From Candidatus Trichofilum aggregatum (GTDB lineage: Bacteria > Chloroflexota > Anaerolineae > Promineifilales > Promineifilaceae): a DNA stretch of 64,000 nucleotides. How positions within the stretch are numbered: position 1 is the first letter of the stretch; the number at the start of each line of letters is the position of its first letter. The notes under the pieces are model-generated. The model was not told the DNA's origin. It worked only from the letters and a program-made list of their open reading frames with translations, and ran no database searches. Of this stretch, positions 45,580 through 53,504 are shown in pieces. Both the position numbers and the translations under genes were made by a program. The stretch spans positions 100,052 through 164,051 of the forward strand of contig JADJUV010000003.1 of NCBI GenBank assembly GCA_016716885.1. The letters are read 5' to 3'.

Positions 45580-45716
45580 CCCCTTCGGACGACAAACTAA
45601 CCTTTCTGCCCTACACCGCGCCTTTCGTAATCGTCCGGGATTTTTACAAAGGCGGCTGGTTAGCCTGCAGTGCGGCAGTCTTGAAGAGTGCCGCAATCTA
45701 GAAACCGCTAAGTTAA
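45580..45716. terminator. Convergent spacer with TGCGGCA/TGCCGCA hairpin
   Basis: Between the kinase and the convergent cofC gene there is a hairpin with arms TGCGGCA and TGCCGCA near 45671-45696, the likely stop for one or both transcripts, without a clear T tract. Confidence 0.45.
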
Positions 45717-46496
45717 TTACGAACGCTCACTAAGGGGGTTTTCCTGGCGGAAAACGGTTCGATAGGTGGCCCAATCACCCTCTGTATCCAAATCAAATTT
45801 GATTCCCGGCGCGTGGACCACACGGTAAAACATCTGCAACCGCTCAGCTTCTTTGATGTGCTGATAGAAACTACCTAACCCATAATGGAAGTTAAAATCG
45901 GTGGCAGGCCGAATGAACAGGGCGTTGGTGCCATCTTCATGGTGGTCTGGGCAAATCGTCATGGCCCTGGCGTAATCTGGCAAGGGAACCAGGTTATGCG
46001 GCTCAGAAAAGCCATTCACGTGCCCTGTGCCGTTACTATGCCCATTGTGGTGGCCGTTGCTGTGACCATTAAGGTGGTTAGAGCTGGGGTCGGGGTGATA
46101 ACCGTTGCCGGGGCGCAGGCCATTGGCCGGGGTCGCTCCGGTTAACATCATTTCCACATCGGCTACGGTGAGCAGGGGTAGGTCAGAGGGGAGAATGAGC
46201 AGGCTGGTGGCTCGCTGCGCGGCCGCGACATACGCCGCTCGTAATAACGCCACATTCAAACCCGGCCGACTGCCTTCCACCAATGTCACCGCGTGACTTT
46301 GCCGGGCAATCTTCAACACCGCCGGATCACGGCTCACTACCATTACCTGATCAATCGCCGCTATTTGGCGCAAGATACGTAACGTTCGTTGCAGGAGAAA
46401 ACTCGTTAATTCCGCTCGTTCATCCGGTGTCAGAACACCAGATAAACGGCTCTTACTTTCGCGCAAAGGTTTAACAGGAACAATTGCCCAAATCAT
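45717..46496 (-). CDS. cofC: 2-phospho-L-lactate (or phosphoenolpyruvate) guanylyltransferase CofC/FbiD
   Basis: CofC activates 2-phospholactate or PEP with GTP for coenzyme F420 synthesis. The 259-residue protein has AIVPVKPLRESKSRLSGVL at the start, LLILPSDLPLL (metal-binding Asp) and DGTNALFIRP and FDLDTEGDW near the end. A His/Asn/Gly-rich insert (NGHSNGHHNGHSNGTG region, about residues 138-160) interrupts the domain between the LPSDLPLL part and the C-terminal half, and is not typical of the family. It lies on the same strand 284 bases downstream of cofD. Confidence 0.9.
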   Translation of the reverse strand: MIWAIVPVKPLRESKSRLSGVLTPDERAELTSFLLQRTLRILRQIAAIDQVMVVSRDPAVLKIARQSHAVTLVEGSRPGLNVALLRAAYVAAAQRATSLLILPSDLPLLTVADVEMMLTGATPANGLRPGNGYHPDPSSNHLNGHSNGHHNGHSNGTGHVNGFSEPHNLVPLPDYARAMTICPDHHEDGTNALFIRPATDFNFHYGLGSFYQHIKEAERLQMFYRVVHAPGIKFDLDTEGDWATYRTVFRQENPLSERS

Positions 46497-46780
46497 GGTT
46501 CATCCTGGTTATAGGGGGTAGTTTTAGCGTAAAACAAATGGCTTACAAATAATATATCTCTGAGATATAAAATCTTGATGCGTAGCTTGTTTGACCCTTC
46601 ATCCTTTGTCAAATGCCCGCAAACAATAAGTAGTACAGCTTTACTAGAGTACGAAGTATGTTTTTATGACTAGTTGCGCTGGGGCCAAAACCGCCATTAA
46701 GTTGCCCCTTCCCGCCGGGAAGGAGGGTCTTCCGACTAAACCTGCCAAGGACTTGTGTAAAGCTGTACTTAGCATCAAGC
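46497..46780. repeat. Spacer with R8 element, copy 2 (46686-46746)
   Basis: The gap between cofD and cofC holds the second R8 element: the words AAAACCGCCATTAAGTTG, CCCCTTCCCGCCGGGAAGG and GGGTCTTCCGACTAAACC correspond in order to 12127-12204. The rest is AT-rich, with no gene. Confidence 0.7.
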
Positions 46781-47704
46781 TCAGCGACTAAACGATTGGC
46801 CAAACGTCAGAATTTCTTGGGCCAGACGCAGTCGGTCTTCTCGGGTTTGCATCCAGGTATTGGTACACAGGTGGGGAATATCCAGATGATCAAGGACTCC
46901 TTTATCCTGCACATCGTAAACAAAGGCATCAATCAGTCCTTCATAAAACAAGACAATGCTTTCTGGGGTCACAGGTAGATTCATTTCCCGCATCATTTTG
47001 GCGGTTGGCCCCTTAACCGCTTCCCCAGCGATGATGGGTGTCACCGCCATCACCATCCCGGCAGAATCGGCCAATAGTTCACGGATGGGATATACATTCA
47101 GGATAGGATTGATACTAACGAATGGATTGGAAGGCGCAATAAGAATCAAGTCCGCTTTTTCCAACGCGGCCGCGGCCGCATGGGTTGCTTGCACATTTTC
47201 TGGCAGAATAATTTGCCTGACCACAGGTTGCCACCGTTTCTGCACAAACCAGGTCTGAAAGGGCAAAATACCCTCATCGGTTTCCACCAGCGTGGGTGCT
47301 GCCTGGTTGCTCATGGGCAAAAGCGGATGTTGTACCCCTAACTGTTGACATAACTGTCGGGTAACCTGGGTGAGATGCCCACCCTGTGCCAACAAATGAG
47401 CGCGGGTCAGATGGGTCGCCAGATCCAAATCACCCAGGCGAAACCAGTCAGGCCCACCCAGGTTGGCTACTTCGCTGATGGTGCGCCAGCTTTCGCCCAC
47501 CCGCCCCCAGCCGGTCTCCCCATTGGCAACACCAGCCAGGGTATACATGACGGTATCCAAATCCGGGCTAATAGGTAAACCACAATGAGTGAAATCATCA
47601 CCCGTATTGCCAATAATCGTTAGTTGCTCCGGCGGGACAAGGGCAGCCAGGCCCTCAGCGAGTTTGGCCCCCCCCACACCACCGGCCAGTAAGACAATGT
47701 TCAT
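46781..47704 (-). CDS. cofD: 2-phospho-L-lactate transferase CofD/FbiA
   Basis: CofD joins the phospholactate or phosphoenolpyruvate unit to the deazaflavin Fo, giving F420-0. The 307-residue protein has the family opening IVLLAGGVGGAKLAEGL, IGNTGDDFTHCGLPISPDLD, and IAPSNPFVSINPIL (substrate loop). Together with cofC it shows that the organism makes F420; cofE and fbiC homologues are not in the window. Two overlapping GCGGCCGC copies (47166, 47172) encode an Ala run in a loop. Confidence 0.95.
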   Translation of the reverse strand: MNIVLLAGGVGGAKLAEGLAALVPPEQLTIIGNTGDDFTHCGLPISPDLDTVMYTLAGVANGETGWGRVGESWRTISEVANLGGPDWFRLGDLDLATHLTRAHLLAQGGHLTQVTRQLCQQLGVQHPLLPMSNQAAPTLVETDEGILPFQTWFVQKRWQPVVRQIILPENVQATHAAAAALEKADLILIAPSNPFVSINPILNVYPIRELLADSAGMVMAVTPIIAGEAVKGPTAKMMREMNLPVTPESIVLFYEGLIDAFVYDVQDKGVLDHLDIPHLCTNTWMQTREDRLRLAQEILTFGQSFSR

Positions 47705-47719
47705 GTTACTCCCACAAAA

Positions 47720-47781
47720 ATAACGAACCGCCGAGATGCAGAGAAAAAATCTGTGTTAATCTGTGTCATCTGTGGTTAACT
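47720..47781. repeat. R4 ATCTGTG-word repeat
   Basis: AATCTGTGTTAATCTGTG and CATCTGTGGTTAA words lie between cofD and the VWA gene. They are the inverted form of the run at 3988-4020. Confidence 0.75.
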
Positions 47782-47812
47782 TTTCCCTCTGAAAATTCTG
47801 GTCTGTTTTCGA

Positions 47813-49714
47813 TCAAGGTTTACGTTTAAGCGGCAGGTTGAATCGCGGCCGCACCGCGCCTCGAAAATGAACCCACCATTCCACCAGAAGAATGACAAAG
47901 GCCAGTCCTGCCAGCCAGGGCCAAAGCTCCCGCTGGCTGATGGCATTTTCTGAAGCCGAACCCACTGTTTGGGCGGCCAATTGCAACGTTTCCTGGGGCG
48001 CGGCCGCGGATTCTCCCACATCAAACAGGTTAACGGCAAAACTTCCCGCTGGTCTTTCCCCTGCCGAGTCCTCTAGCAGCACCTCATACAAACCCAACTG
48101 CCTGGTCTCCACAAAAACAAGCGTCGCCTCACTGACCTCTTCCCCCCAAGTTGTGCCATCTGGTTTCTGAACCAAAACCCGGGTTGTGCTGGCCCCTGGC
48201 GTAATCGTGACCGGATCACCCGGTTGCAGGCTTGTCGCCGTATCAAACGCCCGCCCCGGATTAAGCCAGCCCGTCAGGTTAGCCATTAAAATGGGAAAGG
48301 CGATTTGTAAAGGCAAGTCAGAATCACGCAAAGCAAAGGTAAGAATGGCGATACGGTGCCCCGCTTGTTCGCCCGTGAGCAGAAGTGGGCCACCCTCAGC
48401 CGCAATGAGCGTTTGCGCCCAGCCAGCCGTGACATTCTTCGCCTGCCTGATATCTACCCCACTCCAATCCACAAACTGTAACAACGGGCTATCAACCAGA
48501 CGAGTGACCGTGGTATCAGAAAAAACGCTGGTGACGGTAAATAAATCTGTGGTTTGGGAAACTGTTTGGGTGGGATTAATGATAAATAAATCAGAAGCGG
48601 GGGGTGGATTGGGCAAAGGCACGCCATCAAACACATACAAATCGAAGGTCTCGGCATCGTCGTTTTGACCATTAAGAAACGGGCTGTCCGGCCCAGCTTT
48701 GAATGCCTCTACACCTGGTAACACGGCATAAATTTGCTCCAAAAACAGGTTGCCTTCCGTGACCAACAAGACCCGGTTGCTGATACCCCCTTCGTGCACG
48801 GCCCAGGCGACATCATCGGCGGGCAGAATGTCGGCGGCGTTGTCGCTTAGTTCGGCCTGAACGATGGCTGACCCTTCAGGCAACACCCAGGTAAGATTGC
48901 TGGTGCTACCTGCCGCTACATCTACCCGGCGAGCATCATACAAGGTTCCGTCTACGCGAAGGTTAAGCAAGGCTTGCTGATTGGCCTGACCATGATTAGT
49001 GATGCTGGCAAAAAGTTGGATACCGTCTTCGCTGTCACGGGTAGCCAGGGCGGCTAACGAGAGGTTTTCCCCGCTGTTGCCCACCGGCAAATAGATGACT
49101 TCGGCGGGCAAAGGGGGCAGTCCGGTGGGTAGACCACCATCAGACAGGATGACGACACGGGCGTCTTGGTACCCCTGGGCCGCTCCGGCTGCGAGGGCGA
49201 AGGCGGCGGGCCAGTCCGCGGCCGCAGACTCCACGGTCGCTTGTTCCAGAGCCTCAGTAAGGAGAGAACGTTCACTGGTCGCGGCCGCGAGAACTTGTGG
49301 CGTCTGGCCCACCTGAATTAGCGTCATTTGGTCCCCCCCACCCAATTGGCGGATGAGACGGGCGGCTTCACTTTGCGCGGCCGCGAACCGATTAGGCTCC
49401 ACATCCGTCGCTTGCATGGAAGCCGAGGCATCCAGCAGAACCACCACATTACCACTTACGACCGTGGAAACGGGGATAAACGGGCGAGCCAGGGCCAAAA
49501 CCAAAAAAGCCAGGATGAGCAATTGCAGGATGAGGAGTAAATTGCGGCGTAGGCGTTGCCAGGGGGCATTGGCTTCCCGGTCACGTAGCAGCTTTTGCCA
49601 GAGCAAGGTACTGCTCACCCGCATCTCCTGCCGACGAAGGCGGAGCATGTAGAGCAGAATAACAGGCCCGGCTAACAAACCGAGGAGTAAGAAGAGGGGG
49701 GTGAGAAAAGACAT
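47813..49714 (-). CDS. BatA-type membrane protein with von Willebrand A domain
   Basis: The 633-residue protein opens with the BatA N-terminal two-helix region (FLTPLFLLLGLLAGPVILLY, about 1-80), followed by a VWA domain with MIDAS DASAS (95-99) and ILSDGGLP, a CARDB/Ig-like region, a GATase-like segment and a final membrane helix with a basic tail. Such proteins are often encoded with MoxR ATPases and DUF58 proteins, none of which is here. A role in cell-envelope complexes or metal-dependent assembly is inferred from the family. Six GCGGCCGC copies occur. Confidence 0.85.
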   Translation of the reverse strand: MSFLTPLFLLLGLLAGPVILLYMLRLRRQEMRVSSTLLWQKLLRDREANAPWQRLRRNLLLILQLLILAFLVLALARPFIPVSTVVSGNVVVLLDASASMQATDVEPNRFAAAQSEAARLIRQLGGGDQMTLIQVGQTPQVLAAATSERSLLTEALEQATVESAAADWPAAFALAAGAAQGYQDARVVILSDGGLPTGLPPLPAEVIYLPVGNSGENLSLAALATRDSEDGIQLFASITNHGQANQQALLNLRVDGTLYDARRVDVAAGSTSNLTWVLPEGSAIVQAELSDNAADILPADDVAWAVHEGGISNRVLLVTEGNLFLEQIYAVLPGVEAFKAGPDSPFLNGQNDDAETFDLYVFDGVPLPNPPPASDLFIINPTQTVSQTTDLFTVTSVFSDTTVTRLVDSPLLQFVDWSGVDIRQAKNVTAGWAQTLIAAEGGPLLLTGEQAGHRIAILTFALRDSDLPLQIAFPILMANLTGWLNPGRAFDTATSLQPGDPVTITPGASTTRVLVQKPDGTTWGEEVSEATLVFVETRQLGLYEVLLEDSAGERPAGSFAVNLFDVGESAAAPQETLQLAAQTVGSASENAISQRELWPWLAGLAFVILLVEWWVHFRGAVRPRFNLPLKRKP

Positions 49715-49875
49715 GCGGTAACGTCAGGTACTTTGTGATTCGTGATGTTATTGTACCGCAAGATAAACGAACGGGTGTGAGAGAAAAGGAAGTGTAGGCA
49801 AGTCGTAGGTACAAGAATCCGTTTTCTTAGATGCCGCTGAGTCATAGAGATGTTCAGATAACCACAGGGGATTTA

Positions 49876-49900
49876 GTTCGTAGTGACCGCTTTAGCGGGC
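49876..49900. repeat. R6 half element
   Basis: GTAGTGACCGCTTTAGCGGG matches the core of the palindrome at 2387-2422 and 53347-53384 but lacks the second outer arm. It lies in the 226-base spacer downstream of the Cas4-like pair; nothing else was seen there. Confidence 0.6.
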
Positions 49901-49940
49901 TGGCGCAGAACGGCAAAACCGCTTTCTTGAAAACTATCGG

Positions 49941-50480
49941 TCAAGCCAACCGTTGCACGCATTGACCACGCAGGCTACAGTGGCCGCAGCGCCGCCAATC
50001 GTTGTGATCCCGGTCTAGCTCATCAGCGAATAGGTCTTCACGCATATCGGCCAGCAGGTTGAGCAGGTCGTCTTCCAGGTCATCGGTGAATTCTACGGCA
50101 AAGGCCCGGTTGCGATATTGGATGATGCCATAACGCGGCCGCAAGCCGTAATTTTCTTCCACCAGCATACAATAGGCCGCCAGTTGCAACACATGCCCTT
50201 CGTGGGGTTCGCTGGGGGCCGGGCTAGACTTCACCTCAACCGGAGTGAGTGAGCCATCTCGTTCGCGCACCAGATAATCGGGGCGGCCAACCAATTGCAG
50301 CCCCCGGCTGTAGAGCGGTTTTCGTTGTGGGTACCAGTCACCATTGTCGGTATGGATCACATCGTCATACACCACCTTACCACCAGGCAAGCCGGTTTTA
50401 GCCCACAGTTGGCTGGCTTTCCACCAGACCGCGGCCGCAAGAATCAGGCAGGCGATGACAAAAATAACGGTTGTGTCCAT
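49941..50480 (-). CDS. Cas4-like PD-(D/E)xK nuclease, catalytic half with membrane helix
   Basis: The 179-residue protein has one N-terminal membrane helix (about 4-24), then a RecB-like nuclease core: Asp68 (VGRPDYLV), Glu82-x-Lys84 (PVEVKSS), HVLQLAAYCML (motif III) and three Cys at 165, 168 and 174 (CGHCSLRGQC). In Cas4/Dna2 proteins these Cys, with a fourth Cys near the N terminus, bind a 4Fe-4S cluster. The missing fourth Cys and the motif I His are found in the ORF just upstream (50778-50536). No CRISPR or other cas gene is near. Substrate, probably DNA, is not determined. Confidence 0.82.
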   Translation of the reverse strand: MDTTVIFVIACLILAAAVWWKASQLWAKTGLPGGKVVYDDVIHTDNGDWYPQRKPLYSRGLQLVGRPDYLVRERDGSLTPVEVKSSPAPSEPHEGHVLQLAAYCMLVEENYGLRPRYGIIQYRNRAFAVEFTDDLEDDLLNLLADMREDLFADELDRDHNDWRRCGHCSLRGQCVQRLA

Positions 50481-50535
50481 GGCAATTTGGAGCAAGAGCG
50501 AGAACAGGAAGACCCTGCCTCAAGCTCTATACATT

Positions 50536-50778
50536 TCAAAATACCCCAACCCACCAGGCCAGGGCGGTCGCCAAAGCAATCCCCAACAGAGCATACGCCA
50601 ATAGGCGTGCCCGTTGAGCGCGCTGTACCATGTAACCATGCACCTGATGGTAACGGGTTCCTGCTTCCAATTCAGGCACGTTTTGTGGCTGATGGCCTTG
50701 GGCGCGTTTAAGCCACCAGGAGCGGCGGCAGTAGACATAATCACTAATTTCACTGGCTTGAATAATTTGGTCGCTCAT
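50536..50778 (-). CDS. Cas4-like N-terminal half with membrane helix
   Basis: The 80-residue protein contains EISDYVYCRRSWWL (Cys17, like the first cluster Cys of Cas4) and GTRYHQVHG (His44, like RecB motif I), then a membrane helix (about 57-79). It ends with a clean stop 55 bases before the catalytic half. I start it at the ATG at 50778, because the upstream frame has no support. The two ORFs together contain all Cas4 residues, with two membrane helices inserted in the middle, so they may be a two-subunit membrane nuclease rather than a broken gene. Confidence 0.7.
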   Translation of the reverse strand: MSDQIIQASEISDYVYCRRSWWLKRAQGHQPQNVPELEAGTRYHQVHGYMVQRAQRARLLAYALLGIALATALAWWVGVF

Positions 50779-51043
50779 ATGTTCTATTCTAGCCCATTTG
50801 TCAAATCTGGTAAAGGCATAAATATTTACCAGAAAAGCCATGTGATAGGAACTACGGCCAGGGAAACCATAACGGCCCAGCCCCAAAACATGCGACTTTC
50901 CCGCCTTTTTTCACCGGTGCTATCTTTGCTCTCACCTGTAGCCAGCGTTACAATACACATCAGTTGGCCGGTAATGACTGAGCCAATTGTTTTTTTGTGA
51001 CCTGTTAGCCATAGCAGGTTTAGGCTTTCAGCAACCGTTTGCC
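50779..51043. other. Divergent spacer without a gene
   Basis: The 265 bases between the Cas4-like pair and the third kinase must hold both promoters. An in-frame TTG at 50987 could extend the kinase, but has no support. Confidence 0.35.
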
Positions 51044-53308
51044 ATGAATCCGACTCAAGTTGACACGATGATTCCTTTGCTGGGCGCGGCCGCGTACACG
51101 GTCTTGCTTGTGTTACTCTTTGTGCGGCGCAGTCAGGAACGTCTCACCCGGTGGCTTCTCGGTTATCTGGTCCTCTCTGCCTTGTGGCAACTTCTCATCT
51201 TCTTTTTACCCGGCGATCAACCCATGGCCTTCGTGCCCATGAAACTGCTTTTGCTGGCCACCCTTTTGTTGGGCATGACCACCGCCGCTTATAGCAATTG
51301 GCACCAACAACGTTGGTTAGGGGCTGGTGGTAGCGCCCTGGTCGCAACGATTCTCCTGGATGTGACTCTGAATCGGCCCTTGTTTGAGCTGCCTTTACCC
51401 CTCACCATACCGGCTACCCCTGGTGGTCTGGCCTCACTCATCACCTGGGTGGGGTTAAGTGGGGTTATCTGGTTCAATATCTGGGGTACGTATCGCGAAA
51501 CCCGTTTTCCCTGGCACGCGAACCGTTTGCTTTATTGGGCCATTGCCCTACTTTTTGTCTTTGTGGGCGAAGCGTTGCTCATCATAGATGAGACAATTGT
51601 TTACACGGTCGGCCAGGTATTGCGGTTTTTGGGAGCGGTGGGATTGGCTTACGCGGCCGCGAACTATCGCCTCTTTGATGTGCGCACCCGCCTACAACAA
51701 ATTTTTGCCTTCATCCTCACTGTCTTAGTCTCCACCCTGCCCGCCGCCGGTCTGTTCTGGCTCATTGGCCTGGTCACCGGCATTCGTCAAATCAATTCCC
51801 AAACCATCGCCTTCCTGACCATCGTTCTGATCGCCCTGGCCTTCATACTCTACCGCCCGGTGCATGGCTTTTTTGAACGCCTCATTTACCGCTATCTCAT
51901 CGGCGAGGAGTTTAAGGGCACGGAAGTGGTACGCCAATACAGCCAGGCCGTTTCCACGGCGCTAGAAGTTAATCAACTGGCCCGAACTGTGAGTACCACC
52001 ATTAATGATTTGCTGGGGGGAAACCGGGGTGCTCTGCTGCTGGTGTCACGCAATGGCTCTTATGAAATTGACCCGATTCCGGGGGTAGGTGAGATTGAAC
52101 AAGGGAAATTGTACGCGGCCGCGGACAGCCCCTTTAGCAAAACCCTGACCACCCGCCGCCAGCCCTTGCTCCAGTATGAACTAGACTTCAACCCGGAATA
52201 TCGCACCATCGCGGCCGCGGAACGTGCCTGGCTGACCCAATTAGGCATGGACGTGTATGTCCCCATTTGCCAGGGCAACCAGCTCAACGGCATCATCGCC
52301 CTCGGCCCCAAAAAATCCCGCCTACCCTACGCCGCCAACGAGCTAGACCTGCTGCAAACCCTGGCCGACCAAACCCTCGTTGCCCTACAAAATGCCCGCC
52401 TCTTCTCCGAGCTAAACGGCCAAAACGAAAAAATCCGCCTTCTCAATGATGATCTGCGCCAGCAAAACGACCGGCTGGAAATCATGGATAAGGTCAAAAC
52501 CGACTTCATCACCATTGCTTCCCATGAACTGCGCACCCCCCTGACCCAGGTCAAGGGATACGCCGATATTCTGGCGGCCATGAACGAGGAAAACATCCTC
52601 ACCCGTGAACAAACCCGGGAAATCATCGGCCACATCAATCGCGCATCCTTACAACTAGAAAAGCTCATCTCGGCTATGTTGGATGCCAGCCAACTGGATG
52701 TCAATGGTATGCGCCTGACCTTCGTGCAGACCCGGCTAGACACCGTTTTGCGGTTGGCTACCGAACCGTTGTACCAGGCCCTACGGGAACGGCGGCTCAC
52801 CTTGAACATTCAAAATGTTGACGATGTGCCCCACATTTATGCCGATTTCAAACGACTGGTCCAGGCGTTTAGCAATTTGATGGGCAATGCCGTCAAATAC
52901 ACGCCGGATGGCGGCACAATCGGGGTCACAGCCGTCATTTTGCCCGGCGAAGATGATCTGACCCGCTACGTGGAAGTTGTGATCAGCGATTCGGGGATTG
53001 GCATTGATAAGAAATATCAGGATTTGATTTTTGAGAAGTTTTTCCGCATTGGCGACCCGCAATTACATTCTACGGGTAGCACCAAATTTATGGGAGCCGG
53101 GCCAGGGTTGGGTCTGCCCATTGCCAAAGGGGTGATTGAGGGGCATGGCGGCCGCATCTGGGTAGAATCAGATGGACACGACCCGGAAAATTTGCCGGGG
53201 AGCAAATTCCATGTCATTTTACCCGTCCGGCCCAAACTCCTCTCCCAGCCTGACAACAACGGCAGTGGTGAACCGAAAAAGGAGCGACCAGTTTGGTTGA
53301 TTGGGTAG
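51044..53308 (+). CDS. Membrane GAF sensor histidine kinase (about 754 residues)
   Basis: The protein has eight or nine N-terminal membrane helices (about 10-285, of the 7TM/histidine-kinase N-terminal type), a GAF domain (about 300-455), a coiled coil, HisKA with SHELRTP (His494) and HATPase_c with LMGNAVKYTPDGG, DSGIGIDKK and GPGLGLPIAKG. I use the ATG at 51044 (MNPTQVD) rather than TTG 50987. No adjacent regulator was found. Five GCGGCCGC copies occur. The ligand is unknown. Confidence 0.92.
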   Translation: MNPTQVDTMIPLLGAAAYTVLLVLLFVRRSQERLTRWLLGYLVLSALWQLLIFFLPGDQPMAFVPMKLLLLATLLLGMTTAAYSNWHQQRWLGAGGSALVATILLDVTLNRPLFELPLPLTIPATPGGLASLITWVGLSGVIWFNIWGTYRETRFPWHANRLLYWAIALLFVFVGEALLIIDETIVYTVGQVLRFLGAVGLAYAAANYRLFDVRTRLQQIFAFILTVLVSTLPAAGLFWLIGLVTGIRQINSQTIAFLTIVLIALAFILYRPVHGFFERLIYRYLIGEEFKGTEVVRQYSQAVSTALEVNQLARTVSTTINDLLGGNRGALLLVSRNGSYEIDPIPGVGEIEQGKLYAAADSPFSKTLTTRRQPLLQYELDFNPEYRTIAAAERAWLTQLGMDVYVPICQGNQLNGIIALGPKKSRLPYAANELDLLQTLADQTLVALQNARLFSELNGQNEKIRLLNDDLRQQNDRLEIMDKVKTDFITIASHELRTPLTQVKGYADILAAMNEENILTREQTREIIGHINRASLQLEKLISAMLDASQLDVNGMRLTFVQTRLDTVLRLATEPLYQALRERRLTLNIQNVDDVPHIYADFKRLVQAFSNLMGNAVKYTPDGGTIGVTAVILPGEDDLTRYVEVVISDSGIGIDKKYQDLIFEKFFRIGDPQLHSTGSTKFMGAGPGLGLPIAKGVIEGHGGRIWVESDGHDPENLPGSKFHVILPVRPKLLSQPDNNGSGEPKKERPVWLIG

Positions 53309-53346
53309 AAAAGAGGCTGGCATCAAAGAGTACGCATCCCTTCCCC

Positions 53347-53384
53347 GTTTGTAGTGACGGCTTTAGCCGGCTCCCCCTACAAAC
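53347..53384. repeat. Palindromic element R6, copy 2
   Basis: Outer arms GTTTGTAG and CTACAAAC enclose GGCT-TT-AGCC. It has the same design and sequence as 2387-2422 and again lies between convergent genes. Confidence 0.75.
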
Positions 53385-53446
53385 ATTCCCTATAACCCAC
53401 AGCCAATTCCCCCCCCCCGGAGACGGTGGGAAAGCAGGTCCGCTTC

Positions 53447-53499
53447 CCTGCCACGAGTGACCTCAAATTATGGCGCTTCCAGGCGTCATTCGTGGCAGG
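53447..53499. terminator. Long-armed hairpin between convergent genes
   Basis: Arms CCTGCCACGAGTGAC (53447-53461) and GTCATTCGTGGCAGG (53485-53499) pair with one mismatch around 23 bases. It may end either the kinase or the AlkD-like transcript. Confidence 0.6.
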
Positions 53500-53504
53500 C
53501 ATTC

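Noticed and set aside
49941..50778. CRISPR array near the Cas4-like pair
   Set aside because: No regularly spaced direct repeats were seen in the adjacent spacers and no other cas gene is present.
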